Positions 10,268 through 20,351 are shown, counted from the first letter of the stretch. The stretch is DNA of 28,974 nt from Phoronis australis (GCA_002633005.1 NMRA01000194.1:9965-38938), one strand, 5' to 3'. Notes: a model not told the origin generated them from the letters alone. Numbers and translations: made by a program.

Positions 10268-11461
10268 TTTGGGAAGGAAAGCAATTGACACGGCCTCTAC
10301 ATGATGAAAGAGTGTGTTCACTGAGCAACGCATCGAATTAGACGATTTCAGCAGTTCACACACCCCTAATCAGGGGCCCCGCGCTTGTTTCATTTGTAAT
10401 AACAAGAATACTGCATTCGTCAAATATGCATTTCGTGCAAATTTATTTCTTGCAGATTCTGCCACCCTATATGTTAAGGAGAAACGAAACTCTAAGTTAA
10501 GGAATTGTTAACAGACCAAGGAATGCCTGGCGCCTATGCGACTCTCTGCACATTTTGGGACCCTCGATTTTGTGTGCACGTCTTTGAACTTAAAAGCTTT
10601 GAGCAGCACTGCGTCATCTTCAGTTCTTTGAACATCGCTTACTCATTGCAGCTCCGTATATATAGAAATTTCTGGAGGTGCCCAAACACGAACTTTCTAA
10701 ATCGGGTTCGCATCACCTGAGTTCGGTGGTTTCATAAGCGTACAAACTTGTAATATGCTTAATGGTATGGATGCCTCTAAAAATACTGTGAGCGCGGGAC
10801 CCTTAAGGACGCGGGGACCGTAGCATACGATACTTCTGCTACGTTGTTATTCCGGCATTGATCTGAGCACATAATGTTTTCCAATTAACCAATCAGAATT
10901 TATTTTAAACTTCCTGCACACTCGCCTCAAAGTCACATGTTTTTTTTGTTTTTTAAGCGGCTATGCGTCTGTTTTGCATCACAAAAACTAACTTTGTTTT
11001 AGAACACTTCATCGTTATGGAATTGATCTCAGTCTGTTCCCTTGAACACTTGAATATGATAGCAGGTCTTCAAATGTGTCTTAAAACAGAATATTTCACT
11101 AATCCACTTTGTTGTGCATTTTCAGAATATATCTTCGAAACTAAACAACGTTCAGGTTTGCTGTAACCGACACGAGCTCCACAGGTGGCTTGAACAGTAT
11201 ATCAAAATGTCCCAGGGTCAATCAAGTTTTGTAAGGCCAAAGGCTGCAATAATATATAGAGAGACAATTGATGCTGGGTTCTTAGCGTTTTACGTAAACA
11301 ACCTCATTGGAAACGTCTGTGCACATCGGAGTTGGGTGCAAAACACACAACAATTTATTTCAATTGAAACTGAGTTGATAAACATTGCAATGCGTTTTTA
11401 TGTCGTCTAGAGTAGCTGTAGTTGATTTGATTTCCGTCTAAACGAAACGTCACGACTTAAA
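10268..11461. other. Upstream region of the CD225 gene; no other gene seen
   Basis: Presumed promoter-proximal DNA of the minus-strand CD225 gene followed by unassigned sequence up to the right repeat arm. Frames at 10314-10720 and 10963-11410 have no recognisable features. A GAAACGAAACT at 10481-10491 is discussed among the rejected items. Confidence 0.4.
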
Positions 11462-11618
11462 CAGTACACACCATGGATTTTTGCACATTTTAAATTACCG
11501 GTGGCCACAGACTAAATGTATGACGTAAAATTTAGCTAAACCCATGTTTATTTTGTGTAATTAACTCGAAATTTTGATTTTTCTTTCAATTTTGCCAATT
11601 TTCACATTTCCCGCCATG

Positions 11619-11626
11619 TGACGTCA
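11619..11626. promoter_or_regulatory. Perfect CRE palindrome TGACGTCA upstream of the acidic ORF
   Basis: TGACGTCA lies 39 bp before the ATG at 11665 and overlaps the inner TIR. The same site is at 659-666 in the left arm. It matches the CREB/ATF consensus; whether it is bound is unknown. Confidence 0.4.
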
Positions 11627-11664
11627 TGGGTTGAACACAAGATATCAGTGACTAGCATTGAACA

Positions 11665-11933
11665 ATGGCGGAGAGCAGGGAATTTGAAAGTGACGACGAT
11701 TATGAGCAACAATTGAACGAATACTATGAAGAAAAGTACGGGAATGATGGCCAGGATGAGGAAATGGGGTTGCACGAAAGCGAGAACAAGTTTAATGTGC
11801 TTCCGGCTGCGTACTTTTCTACTTTGAGCCTTATGAACTGGATCCTCCCGCGAGAGAAGCGGCCTCGGGCTCGGCGAGTCAACCCAGTCATCCAACAGGC
11901 GATCCTGAATTAAGAGCTGGTGTTTCTGAATGA
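11665..11933 (+). pseudogene. Acidic ORF resembling the N-terminus of P2X7-cytoplasmic-domain-like proteins, frameshifted
   Basis: The ATG at 11665 follows 29 bp after the TIR, downstream of the CRE. The frame opens MAESREFESDDDYEQQ and is strongly acidic and Tyr-rich for about 45 residues (to 11816). A change of frame at 11817 then gives FYFEPYELDPPAREAASGSA and runs to TGA 11931-11933. The order acidic stretch, then Y-x-FEP, then a Ser/Ala/Pro-rich tail recalls the start of metazoan proteins with a P2X7 intracellular-type zinc domain (family resemblance from memory). The Cys/His-rich domain itself is not visible. Staying in the first frame gives 82 residues to a stop at 11913. It overlaps the THAP remnant tail to tail on the opposite strand. 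Confidence 0.4.
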
Positions 11934-11945
11934 TAAGTATTGTCC

Positions 11946-12187
11946 TTTATTGAACCAGGCCTTCATGGTAATGTCTCCTGTGACTGGAGTCGAAACACGA
12001 GTCCTCAAAGTGGGCAGAACACAGAGTGGCCCCGGACCGAATCGCTTGGTCCACGATGACGTCCTACACTCTCGTTCGGCGCACGAAGCCATGCCACTTC
12101 TGCGGAATATGGTGTCCTTCGGAACACCGAGACGTTTTCCGCCTGGCTGCTGTTGCTGCAGCCTCCGGAAACACATCTTTTGATCCC
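11946..12187 (-). pseudogene. THAP zinc-finger remnant, right copy
   Basis: Inverted counterpart of 98-339. It keeps the CVSGGC ligands and has an uninterrupted distal part CSAHFEDSCFDSSHR, where the left copy has a stop. It instead has a TAG where the left copy encodes Trp in RTRVW, and it lacks one base in the VPKDT region. The two copies therefore carry different disabling changes, so neither encodes a full THAP domain and they have decayed independently since duplication. As in the left copy, the stop TAA overlaps an AATAAA. Confidence 0.72.
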
Positions 12188-12296
12188 TCTACGAACCTTC
12201 TCGACGCTAAATATACTTTGCTTTCTCTTCACTCTATACACTTTGTCTCTGATCCAAACAGTATGGCGAATGACTTGGGTTCAACCCATGACGTTG

Positions 12297-13260
12297 TACA
12301 TAACTATTATTTTTTCAATTTTTGCGTGTTTCTTTATGAGCTGTGCACTAAAGGCACTGAAATCAAGTAAGATATAATAATAAAATTTATTTTGAGGTAC
12401 TAGAGTCATGTTGTGTACACGGCTTTAAGGGCCTCATTCAAAATGGCCGGCGATATCACAACTCCCCTTACGGAGACAAACAAGGATTAAGATTGGCAAA
12501 AAGTATCTTTGTGAAGGCTAATATGTGTACATCACCTCACATGAGCTAACGGACATTGGATAGTTTGACAATCAGCTGCTTTTTATGCTTATATTCACAA
12601 CATAAGGTCACCGGTGTCTGTGTATTGCCAACTTGAGCTGACATTTAATATATAGTGAAGCTTCACAATTTTCCCCTACAACAGGTGTGTGAGATTTTTT
12701 AAATACAAACCTGAGCTGACTTTCGTAGACACAAGAATCTCGATAAGGAATTAGCTAGTGTCATAACGTGCTATGTTTGTAATACATGGCGATATCTTGT
12801 GAAATATTGCGTCACGAGGTTCTCGTGTCTACGGAATGTACGTCAGAAAATGCTACCGTTTCACCACGTGTCACGTTGCTGTTGTTGAACAATGCTGTTG
12901 ACGTCATGCAGACAATCAAACCTGGGACTTAAAATTTCATAAAAGGGACCACGGGTTGCTGATATGTCTTAATAATATACGTTGAGCTAACGTGATCGCA
13001 ATTTTTATACTCGCTGTCAGTCGAAGAAACTAATTTTTATTTATTCTTCTTAAAGCTATGACATTGGTTTCCGCGTAATCTTTACTCAAATGAAAACTAA
13101 TTTTTGGGTCTTACAAAAAACTGAAAGGTCTTTATTCCACAAGACCACGAAATGACACGCCGTGACAAGTTAACTTGTAGAACCTGGTCAATAATGAGCA
13201 GTTCTTTCAGAAACCCAACCCACTCTTAGTCAAGTTATTAGCAATTTGGCATATTTAATC
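12297..13260. other. Gene-free stretch containing one copy of a CRE/CAAT/TATA-like module
   Basis: No coding signal. The module near 12899-12946 is listed separately. Confidence 0.5.
12880..12946 (+). promoter_or_regulatory. CRE / CAATC / TATA-like module, copy 1
   Basis: TGACGTCA at 12899-12906, CAATC at 12913-12917 and ATAAAAGG at 12939-12946. Bases of about 12880-12920 are similar to 15165-15202, with GACGTCATGCAG and AATCAAAC shared. The layout is promoter-like, but no exon follows that I can recognise. Confidence 0.35.
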
Positions 13261-14690
13261 GAGAATAATAAAAATATTGCAGGTGTAGTCAGAGGAAATA
13301 ACTAAAGGAACAGTTCATTTCGCAATATAAGGGCGACACATCAATTACTTTGAGTGTGTTGAATTGGTCGTTGAATAGTACATTGAATGCTGGTGTCTCT
13401 GGTCTCCAAGTGAATGTGGATAAAACAAAAGCCACGTGGTTAGGAAGCAAAACTCGTAGTGATGACATGATTACTACAGAAGAAAGTCTGTCTCGGACTA
13501 AAAAATGTTTTAGACTTTTGGAGGTGATTTCGATGCTGAATTGGATTATATGACTGATAGGAACTTCACTGCCAGGGTGACTGAGATTAAGTCCTTATTT
13601 AAAAATGGTAGTCAACGAAACCTTAGCTATTTCGAAACCTAATTTTTTGTTGTCAAGATTACCAAATCCACCAGTAGAGGTTTCGGATGAATTGAATACG
13701 ATATTCTTTAGATTTGTATGCGCGTAATAGTAAAATTAAAACGAACTATGGCTTGTTTAAGACTAACAAGAGGGACTTCAAAAGATTAATATACATACTT
13801 TCAGCAAAGTTTTAAAACTCGCCATGGCCCGTAGATATCTTGAAAGCCCCGCGTCTACAAGTGGTCAGTTACTAACTCACTTTACCCGTTTTTAAAGAAT
13901 TTTACTTCAATTGAAGAATACTTTAGTAAGTCGAAATTCGCTCTTATAGATAATTCCTAAAGGCACGACGTATTTGAGAGGATGACCCCTTTTTATCAGA
14001 AAATAATCGTTGCCAGTAAAGAAGACTTTTTGAACCATTTTCTTGTCTTTGTGGTTTAATAATAACTAATGTGCTTTTTTACAAGTATTGGTTTGTATCA
14101 GAGATATGTGTACCTCTGATGGTAATTTCGTTAGTTTAAAACATATGATAAACGGGTTCTATGTAACAAACCAACTTTCTACCATATAATGGTGTCGTTT
14201 CTGCTCTAAAAAGATTTTTAAAAAGTTGATTTCAAAGTAAATATAAAAGGGTTAATATCTATTCTTCTTGCATGCCTTTAACAATTACTTACTGACGGAA
14301 GGATGCAAATGGTTGCAGACATATTTCTTCTATATGTAACTACATTAAGAAACCTTCTAAGTCAGAATGTAAATGGGACATAGAGCATTGCCTTATGAAA
14401 TTACAAAGGATTCCAAAATAATATGGTTCCAATTTAGAATATTACACAGGATTATTGCGACATTATATTTTTAGTCAAAATCCAAGTTCTGAATTTTATG
14501 TTGCGGTCACACCTTTTCTGGGAATGTCGCTCTGTAGAAGATTCAACACTGTTACATTCAGCTTCAGTGTTGTATTTGTACATCATGAGACACAAAATTT
14601 TCTATTTAACGTTTTTGCTATTACTAGCAAAATAGTACATTTAGAAGGAGAGTTGTCACAAAAACATACCTAATATTCAAAAGTTCTTAC
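13261..14690 (+). pseudogene. Decayed LINE reverse transcriptase and C-terminal region
   Basis: Split over several frames, the order of blocks is that of a non-LTR retrotransposon ORF2. NNKNIAGVVRGN comes first, then SQYKGDTSITL (position of the catalytic YADD box, here YKGD, 13326-13337). Next are SGLQVNVDKTKATWLGSK, the downstream RT/thumb segment RVTEIKSLFKN, and LLSRLPNPPVEVSDELN followed by FFRFV. The distal WFQFRILHRIIAT (about 14423-14461) is typical of the zinc-binding region after RT. Many stops and frame changes and the lost catalytic Asp make it dead. Endonuclease and most fingers/palm domains are missing upstream. The PNPP and FQFRILHR blocks suggest an L1/Tx1-type lineage, which is less certain. 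Confidence 0.8.
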
Positions 14691-15662
14691 ATACTAATGA
14701 GTACTAAAAGGCTGATAATTTTTTGCCTTATTGATATGTGTCACATATTTGTATGATCAGTGTGTTGATAAGGAACAATTTGGTCTTCACTATATCTTAT
14801 ATTTGCTCAGCTGCACCGCATGCAACCCGCATCACGCGGCTCAATGAGTGTTTTCAATAACTGTTGAATGGATAGTGTGCAGTGTTATGTTAACGATCAG
14901 AGCGGTAAATTCACAGATAAAGTTTATCACATTGCTGTGCGTATAAGATCAATTTTATTCCACATCTAGATAAAAATGTTTCACTAATAATATCATCTGA
15001 GTCGTTTGATATATTATAGAGCTGCTCAAGACTTTTAATTTTGGTACATAATTCATCGATATTGCAATTTGTTTTGCACTGGAGCATAAATCATATGGGC
15101 TCAGATACCTAAAAGTTATACGCCGTATAGCAACAATGACGTCGCATTATCACGCGTCACCCTGATATTGATGAACAATAAACCTGACGTCATGCAGCAA
15201 TCAAACTTATTCAACAGATAATTTGAATTTTTTGCAACCCAGCCGTGGACTGTTTGGTATAAAGGTACAACGTTGGCATTTTCACTTAGGAGCAAGTGTT
15301 TGACTTACATCGTATTGTATCCAATTTTAACAGTATACAAGATATTCTGTCTTTGATTTAGGAGCAGTTAATTAATGATCCTTTGTGTTTTTCTGTACTT
15401 GTTTCATTTTTCAAGGTTGGAGTGGGTTTTGTTTATTCACTTACACTGTCACATGTCTTATTTAGTTTGTTTTAATGGTGCACACACCAATATGTATTGA
15501 CAATGCTCTTCTTTAATCCGGCTCTTGTTACTAATGTTATTTTGTTTGCAGTTTGCCTAACGATTTGAGTCGAAAAAAGCAATGAAACACGGCGACGAAC
15601 GATTAACGAATGGAGAATTCATGTGGCTTGCTTTGATGTTGATGAGGCGAGGTTCCCTGTGC
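14691..15662. other. Gene-free stretch with the second CRE/TATA-like module
   Basis: AT-rich, no coding signal apart from the module at 15165-15265. Confidence 0.5.
15165..15265 (+). promoter_or_regulatory. CRE / CAATC / TATA-like module, copy 2
   Basis: TGACGTCA at 15185-15192, CAATC about 8 bp further on, and TATAAAGG at 15258-15265, then a TTTTCACTTAG initiator-like sequence about 22 bp after the TATA box. It shares GACGTCATGCAG and AATCAAAC with 12899-12920. The CRE-to-TATA gap is 65 bp here against 32 bp in copy 1. Confidence 0.35.
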
Positions 15663-15667
15663 TGCAT

Positions 15668-15736
15668 CATGGGCGGCACACCATAGGGGGCTAGGGGCTA
15701 TAGCCCCCCACTTACTTCAGTGCTGCGCCACCCATG
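15668..15736 (-). mobile_element. 69-bp micro-transposon, copy 1 (TSD TGCAT)
   Basis: The ends are CATGGGCGGC and, inverted, CATGGGTGGC. It is flanked by a perfect 5-bp duplication TGCAT (15663-15667 / 15737-15741). The reverse complement aligns along its whole length with 22728-22795 and 26799-26870. It is non-coding. Confidence 0.85.
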
Positions 15737-15741
15737 TGCAT

Positions 15742-16020
15742 AATGCACTTTTCGTCATTTTGGTGTTCGAAAAACTAATTATTTTAAGCGATTCCTTTAC
15801 AAAATGACCTCAGTTAGGTTTCCTTTTCACGAAGTCCTCTCCAGTCATAATCCGACCATGAATTAACTTGGTACATGGGAGTAACATGAGGTGGTTCTTT
15901 TTATGGTTGAAAACAGCCCACCCATAGTGGCAATCCTTTCGAAACATGTGTAAGTCTGGTCAACACGCCATCTTTGGCCACATCACGTGACCTAATGAAT
16001 ATAAGTCTGAAAAGATGTCT
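15742..16020. other. Gene-free stretch
   Basis: Nothing recognised except an isolated E-box ATCACGTGAC at about 15982. Confidence 0.4.
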
Positions 16021-16027
16021 ACCCCAA

Positions 16028-16077
16028 CCGGGACTAGAGTCCCGGAACTTCTGCTAATTGTGCAGAAACTCTAGTCC
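16028..16077. repeat. Overlapping palindromes able to form alternative hairpins
   Basis: CCGGGACTAGAGTCCCGG (16028-16045) is a perfect palindrome around a 2-base centre. GGACTAGAGT (16031-16040) is also complementary to ACTCTAGTCC (16068-16077), enclosing a second hairpin TTCTGC/GCAGAA (16049-16054 / 16062-16067). The two folds are mutually exclusive. Confidence 0.75.
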
Positions 16078-17800
16078 ACCGAGGTATTTCAATACTAGTT
16101 TTCATAAAATTATTACGATGCATAGTAGATTTCATTTTACGAGAGCAATTTCAGTCAGGTATGCACATTTTCTCCATGTGAATGGGCCTTTGGACTGCAT
16201 GATGGTCTGGGTTAACGAAGTAAAAAAATAATTTTGTATAGAAGCAATAAACTATTGTGAACTTCGCAGTGGTTGAAGCGGATCTAAGTCCGTCTTCAGT
16301 CACAAAACATAGGTTAGACCATTTGCTGTAATGAAATTGGTCACAATTTCTTTCTTAGCCAAGATAGGTGAGACTTCTAGACCTGGAAGGAACTTAGCCT
16401 GTCATTACTGCTTGATACGAGGTTATACAAGATATTGTTTGGTACCAGGTTATACACGATATTGCTTGATATCAGGCTATACACCGTTGACTTGGCCCGG
16501 CCAGTCATAATAATTTGTCGAGTACAGTCTCCAGGAATAACGAACCGTCAGTTCTTTGCAAGACTTAGATGAAGTTGAGATCAATGTTATACAGGTAAGT
16601 GGTCCAAATCAAAGTATAGTTTCTTAGATCCAACGTATGTCTATAGTCTTTTTAAGTATTATTTAACAGAAGTAACTTGAGGGGCACTCAACCCAGACAA
16701 GAGCTTTCACCCTGTCTAATATACTCGTTACGTTACCCAGTTTTCGTGTCTACTTGTCTATGAAACATATTTCGAAGAGAGGTTTTATTTCTCTACATCT
16801 ATTACATATTTTGTCTCTGTTTTGTACTGTATTTCTGTGCCATGTCTTTTATTTGTTATGATTCATATTTATTTTATACGTTGTTATAAATGGGCGTGGT
16901 CGGAGAACAGAAATTTTACTAACAGGTTAATCAATGTAAGTAAAGTTTAATAATAATAATAACTAAGGACCTGATCTCGTTCGATAGCTGGTTGGTTTTG
17001 TATATTGCTCTCGTCTTTCGGAATTAGTTGGAATTTACTTTCATGCTTGATTCTAACGATCACCTTATATTTTTGAAACTCTGATAATGATTTCAGGGTC
17101 TGAGTAATTCAATGATTGATTTCCTCGCCGAGTCTTGAATTAGAAATAATCGATCGGTCTCGGTCAAATAGATGTGCAACGTACAAAGCTTCCTTTCCAA
17201 AATAGTCAGATCCTACTTGAAAACCGTATAGTAAAGCTGGCAATTAACTGCTAACCCATGGAGAGTTTTTCTCGGGGGGCGCACTGTAACTTTCACAACA
17301 GTGTCAGTCCTGTGTTTTTCTTCGATATCGTTCTTGCACACATCCAGTCCGTGAAAACAAAAACAAACAAAACACATTTAAAAACCGCGGAGTTTCATGA
17401 AATAGTTCCAGACATCTCTGTTAAAGTATTGTCGGATATAAAATCTATATAATTCTGTTCTTCTTTGCGCATTTTAATAGTATTTCTTCGTTACCGATTA
17501 TGTAATTTAAAGTAAGAAAGCTTCACTCAGGCTAGCATTTTTTACGTCATGCAAGGAAAGCCAAATTTCGAAATCGCAATAGGAATCATCCGCATTGATC
17601 GCTCTCCCATACCCTGAGGTACAAATAGCGGCATACCTCCAGATACGACAGGCAGGTCAGCAGCCTCGTTTTCGCTCACAAGGCGATTCACATGTTGGCG
17701 TCTGTCGTCCGAATACTGTACCTTATATTTTATATCATATTTAAGTCATGCCGGGAAAGTATTAATGCTGTGGCGTGGGCTGCAATGCCGATTCAAGGAA
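16078..17800. other. Gene-free stretch with one minisatellite
   Basis: AT-rich, no coding signal. It contains the 27-bp tandem repeat at 16410-16486 and a short TAA repeat near 16950. Confidence 0.5.
16410..16486. repeat. 27-bp minisatellite, nearly three units
   Basis: Units at 16410-16436, 16437-16463 and 16464-16486 (partial), each of the form GCTTGATA-CAGG-TATACA-GATATT with a few differences. Confidence 0.85.
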
Positions 17801-18017
17801 GTGGTATAATTTGGAAAAAGATAAAGGCATGGATGTGGGATGTCACATTTCACTTGGACAAAAGACGGCGAAGCCCATCGTGCGCACCGCGCCATCGTTG
17901 TGCAGTCAATACAATCTTACCTCACGGCCGTGATGAGCCGCGGGAGAGCGGACTCGCTGGTTTCCTGCGTGCTTAGCCCAGCCAGCACACAGGTATCACG
18001 CAGTGGCACGCGTTTTA

Positions 18018-18248
18018 GCATTGGTCGATGTAACCTGGGCAGTCATTGGTTCGCTTTACAACACCGTGAAAATGGCGGACTGTGGACGATTTTTAGCCTT
18101 GTCATGCAAGTGGCGTCGCAGCAACTATTTTGTTTCTGCAGTGATGTTTAATAGCCGCGTGCTTGAAGCACATACATGTACAATAAACACATATCTGGCC
18201 GATTTAACCGGTGTGTTTTACATACTGTACATCACCAGAAATTCGTGA
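18018..18248 (+). promoter_or_regulatory. Candidate promoter and first exon (paired CCAAT boxes, ATGGCGGAC)
   Basis: Two inverted CCAAT boxes (ATTGG at 18020-18024 and 18045-18049) are 25 bp apart in a locally CpG-richer stretch (about 17860-18080). They precede AAAATGGCGGACTG, with the ATG at 18072 in good context. The frame from this ATG runs 58 codons (MADCGRFLALSCKWRRSNYF start) to 18248, with no recognised domain and no clear splice donor. The arrangement is typical of housekeeping promoters with NF-Y sites and a YY1-like start region, but a gene has not been shown. Confidence 0.3.
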
Positions 18249-19803
18249 ACTAGGCCATCCGCGAGGTGGCGATCGTCGTGTGAGTGTTTGCCAATCACAG
18301 TCTAGGTCAGAGGTCAGTTCCATTGTTTTGCGTTTACACTCACGAAGGAGGTGATCGACAAGAATTGAAATTAACTTAAAAGTTTGGTGGAATCTGATAT
18401 TGATATCACAGAATATAAACTACCAAAGCACGTCGAGACTGTGAGCGAGGAATTTCGGCAAGTTGAACGTGTCATGGCTTGAGTATAAACATGCCAGGCA
18501 TAGATGGTGTAGCACAGCTCAGCTGATTCAGGGACTGACCAACCGAGTTGTTGCTGCACACAATTACTTAATATGATTTACTGTCGATTTATTATTAACT
18601 ATTTTATAGTTGCAATGGTTTGTGAAATGTATTTTAATATAGCCTGATTACTTTCCCACTCAACGAATTCATTTCTGCACGTATGTACTATTAAACTTGC
18701 AACACAAGCACAGCTGTCTGACCTCAGTCCTCAGGCTTAAAATATAAGTACAGTGTCTTTAGGTCAGCATTATGGCATTGTGCTGCAAAACAAATTAATT
18801 TCCATTCAGACTAACAAAATGCTGATGTGGTTGATTTATTCTATAAATCTGGAGATTTTGCTGCTGATACGTTGCTTTTATTTTTAGGTTGGCTGGACCT
18901 TTTGCTTACATAATTCGCCAGAGAGATTGCAGTTGGGAGCCAGAGTGCCTTTAACACCAGACTTTGCCTCTCTGTACACCAAACTATTGCTCCCTCTCAA
19001 AATCAAGAGGGGGTCAAAAAGAGCACTTTTTGCAGTATTGTAGTGACCATTGGTAGATGATTCCAATCTTAGTTAGGATAAAGTTGGGATTATCCCAACA
19101 CTCATTGCATGCAGGGCTCGACATAATTAAGTGTGTACATGCGAGAAAATACGTTTTAAAAAGTTAAGTATTAATGGGAAATTGACCTCACCAGTACAAT
19201 CTAACAGGTACGGAGCGAACGTTCAGCATTTTTTTAGGTCGTCACTTTTTGCGAGTCCAAATCCGGGAACACGAGTGCAGAATTTGCGGTCACTCGTATT
19301 TTCGAGCAGGCATTTTCGTCTGTGTCGAGGGCTGGCATGAATATGTTTGTTTTATTTTTTATTTTTGAAGTGCATCAGATGTCATCTATGACACCGTGCA
19401 AAAGTTAGAGTTGTATGGAAGTAGTGCTGATATATTTTACACTAGATTTTATTTTTTTACTTGATCTCTTATGATTATTTTCACATGTGTTGAAATTCAG
19501 TTATTCCTCGTGGTAGAAATTTTTAACATTTGCATTTTTTGTATTCATTGATGATGTTCATTTCTTGCTAAGTTATGTTGCTGTTTTCACAACAATCTCT
19601 TATTGCATGCAAACATGTCATATGAACTGGCTAAATCTTCCAATCTTACTATTTAAATCTGAACACTGCTATTTAAAGCAGCATTGGTAGCATTTTGTAT
19701 GTTTAACGTTATAAAAAATAAAGTTTTGAACAAAAATTACTCACTTGTTTTTTTTCTAGCTATTATATGAACTCCTGTTTCTGTTGCTGGACAGTCCATT
19801 CCA
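18249..19803. other. Gene-free stretch
   Basis: Short frames at 18371-18559 (minus), 18884-19066 (minus) and 19131-19340 (plus) have no recognised motifs. Nothing else can be supported. Confidence 0.4.
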
Positions 19804-20260
19804 TATTATTTACTTGTACATTTACCGGCGCAATCTGTTTTGAAACCAAACTTTCCACTGCATAAGTGGATTTAGGCTTCCCTTTCGCACACGATAAAAA
19901 TGGCATTGACATGTCGTTTTTAGTTCCTGAAATCCTTAGCCATTTCTGATACCTATTACTAATTCAGGAATGATAAAATTTTGTTCTATATTATTTATCT
20001 GTACACTCACCAGCACAGTCTGTTTTGAAACCAAACGCAGGGGCGGATCCAGGTTTTTTTAAAAGGGGCCCAAGTCAACAATTCGAAAATTCTAGATTTG
20101 ACCCCCTGGATCCGCCTATCAAACCGTGACAATACGCTGCATAGATGGATATAGAGGAGTCCGAGGGGTCCCAGGGCTCCCTCATTCTGCACACGATAAA
20201 AAATAGCGCCGACCTTTCGTTTTCAGGGATCTCACGAGGGTTTGTCCTACAAAAATTGAC
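19804..20260. repeat. Tandem duplication (about 155 bp unit), second copy interrupted by an insertion
   Basis: Copy A (about 19804-19955) and copy B (about 19987-20245) share ATTATTTA-CTGTACA, then CTGTTTTGAAACCAAAC, then CTGCATA-TGGAT-TAG, then GCACACGATAAAAA and TCGTTTT in the same order. Copy B is longer because 20037-20119 is inserted after CAAAC. The copies are diverged, so the duplication is not recent. Confidence 0.75.
20037..20119. mobile_element. 83-bp micro-transposon with empty site in the neighbouring duplicate (TSD CAAAC)
   Basis: The ends GCAGGGGCGGATCCAGG and, inverted, ATAGGCGGATCCAGG are flanked by perfect CAAAC duplications (20032-20036 / 20120-20124). The homologous copy A at about 19845-19851 has one CAAAC and no insert. 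The interior is AT-rich and non-coding. Confidence 0.85.
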
Positions 20261-20351
20261 GTCACGCCCCTCGCAAGGCTATCATGAAGGTTTATCCTTC
20301 GGAAATTGAGGTCGGGGCCCCCATCATCTTAATTCCATGGATCCGTCTATG
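20140..20351. mobile_element. Possible 212-bp TIR element containing internal tandem repeats
   Basis: CATAGATGGAT at 20140-20150 is matched inversely by ATCCGTCTATG at 20341-20351. Inside, 20231-20325 holds two diverged units of about 45-50 bp (TCACGAGGGTTTGTCCT and TCATGAAGGTTTATCCTTC types). No target duplication was seen, and the left end belongs to the tandem duplication, so boundaries are uncertain. Confidence 0.4.

Larger units (their letters stand above)
11462..12284. repeat. Right arm of the 823-bp inverted repeat
   Basis: Inverted partner of 1-823. The complete 674-bp unit is visible here. ACGTCATGGGTTGAAC at 11621-11636 is mirrored by GTTCAACCCATGACGT at 12279-12294. CAAG follows on both sides after one mismatch, giving a TIR of about 21 bp. 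Homology continues about 160 bp inside the inner TIR, so the duplicated block is larger than the TIR-bounded unit. A perfect CRE palindrome, TGACGTCA, lies at 11619-11626. Confidence 0.9.

Noticed and set aside
10481-10491. ISRE-like GAAACGAAACT upstream of the CD225 gene
   Set aside because: The two GAAA cores are separated by one base rather than two, so it does not fit the IRF-site consensus. Its distance from the transcription start is unknown.
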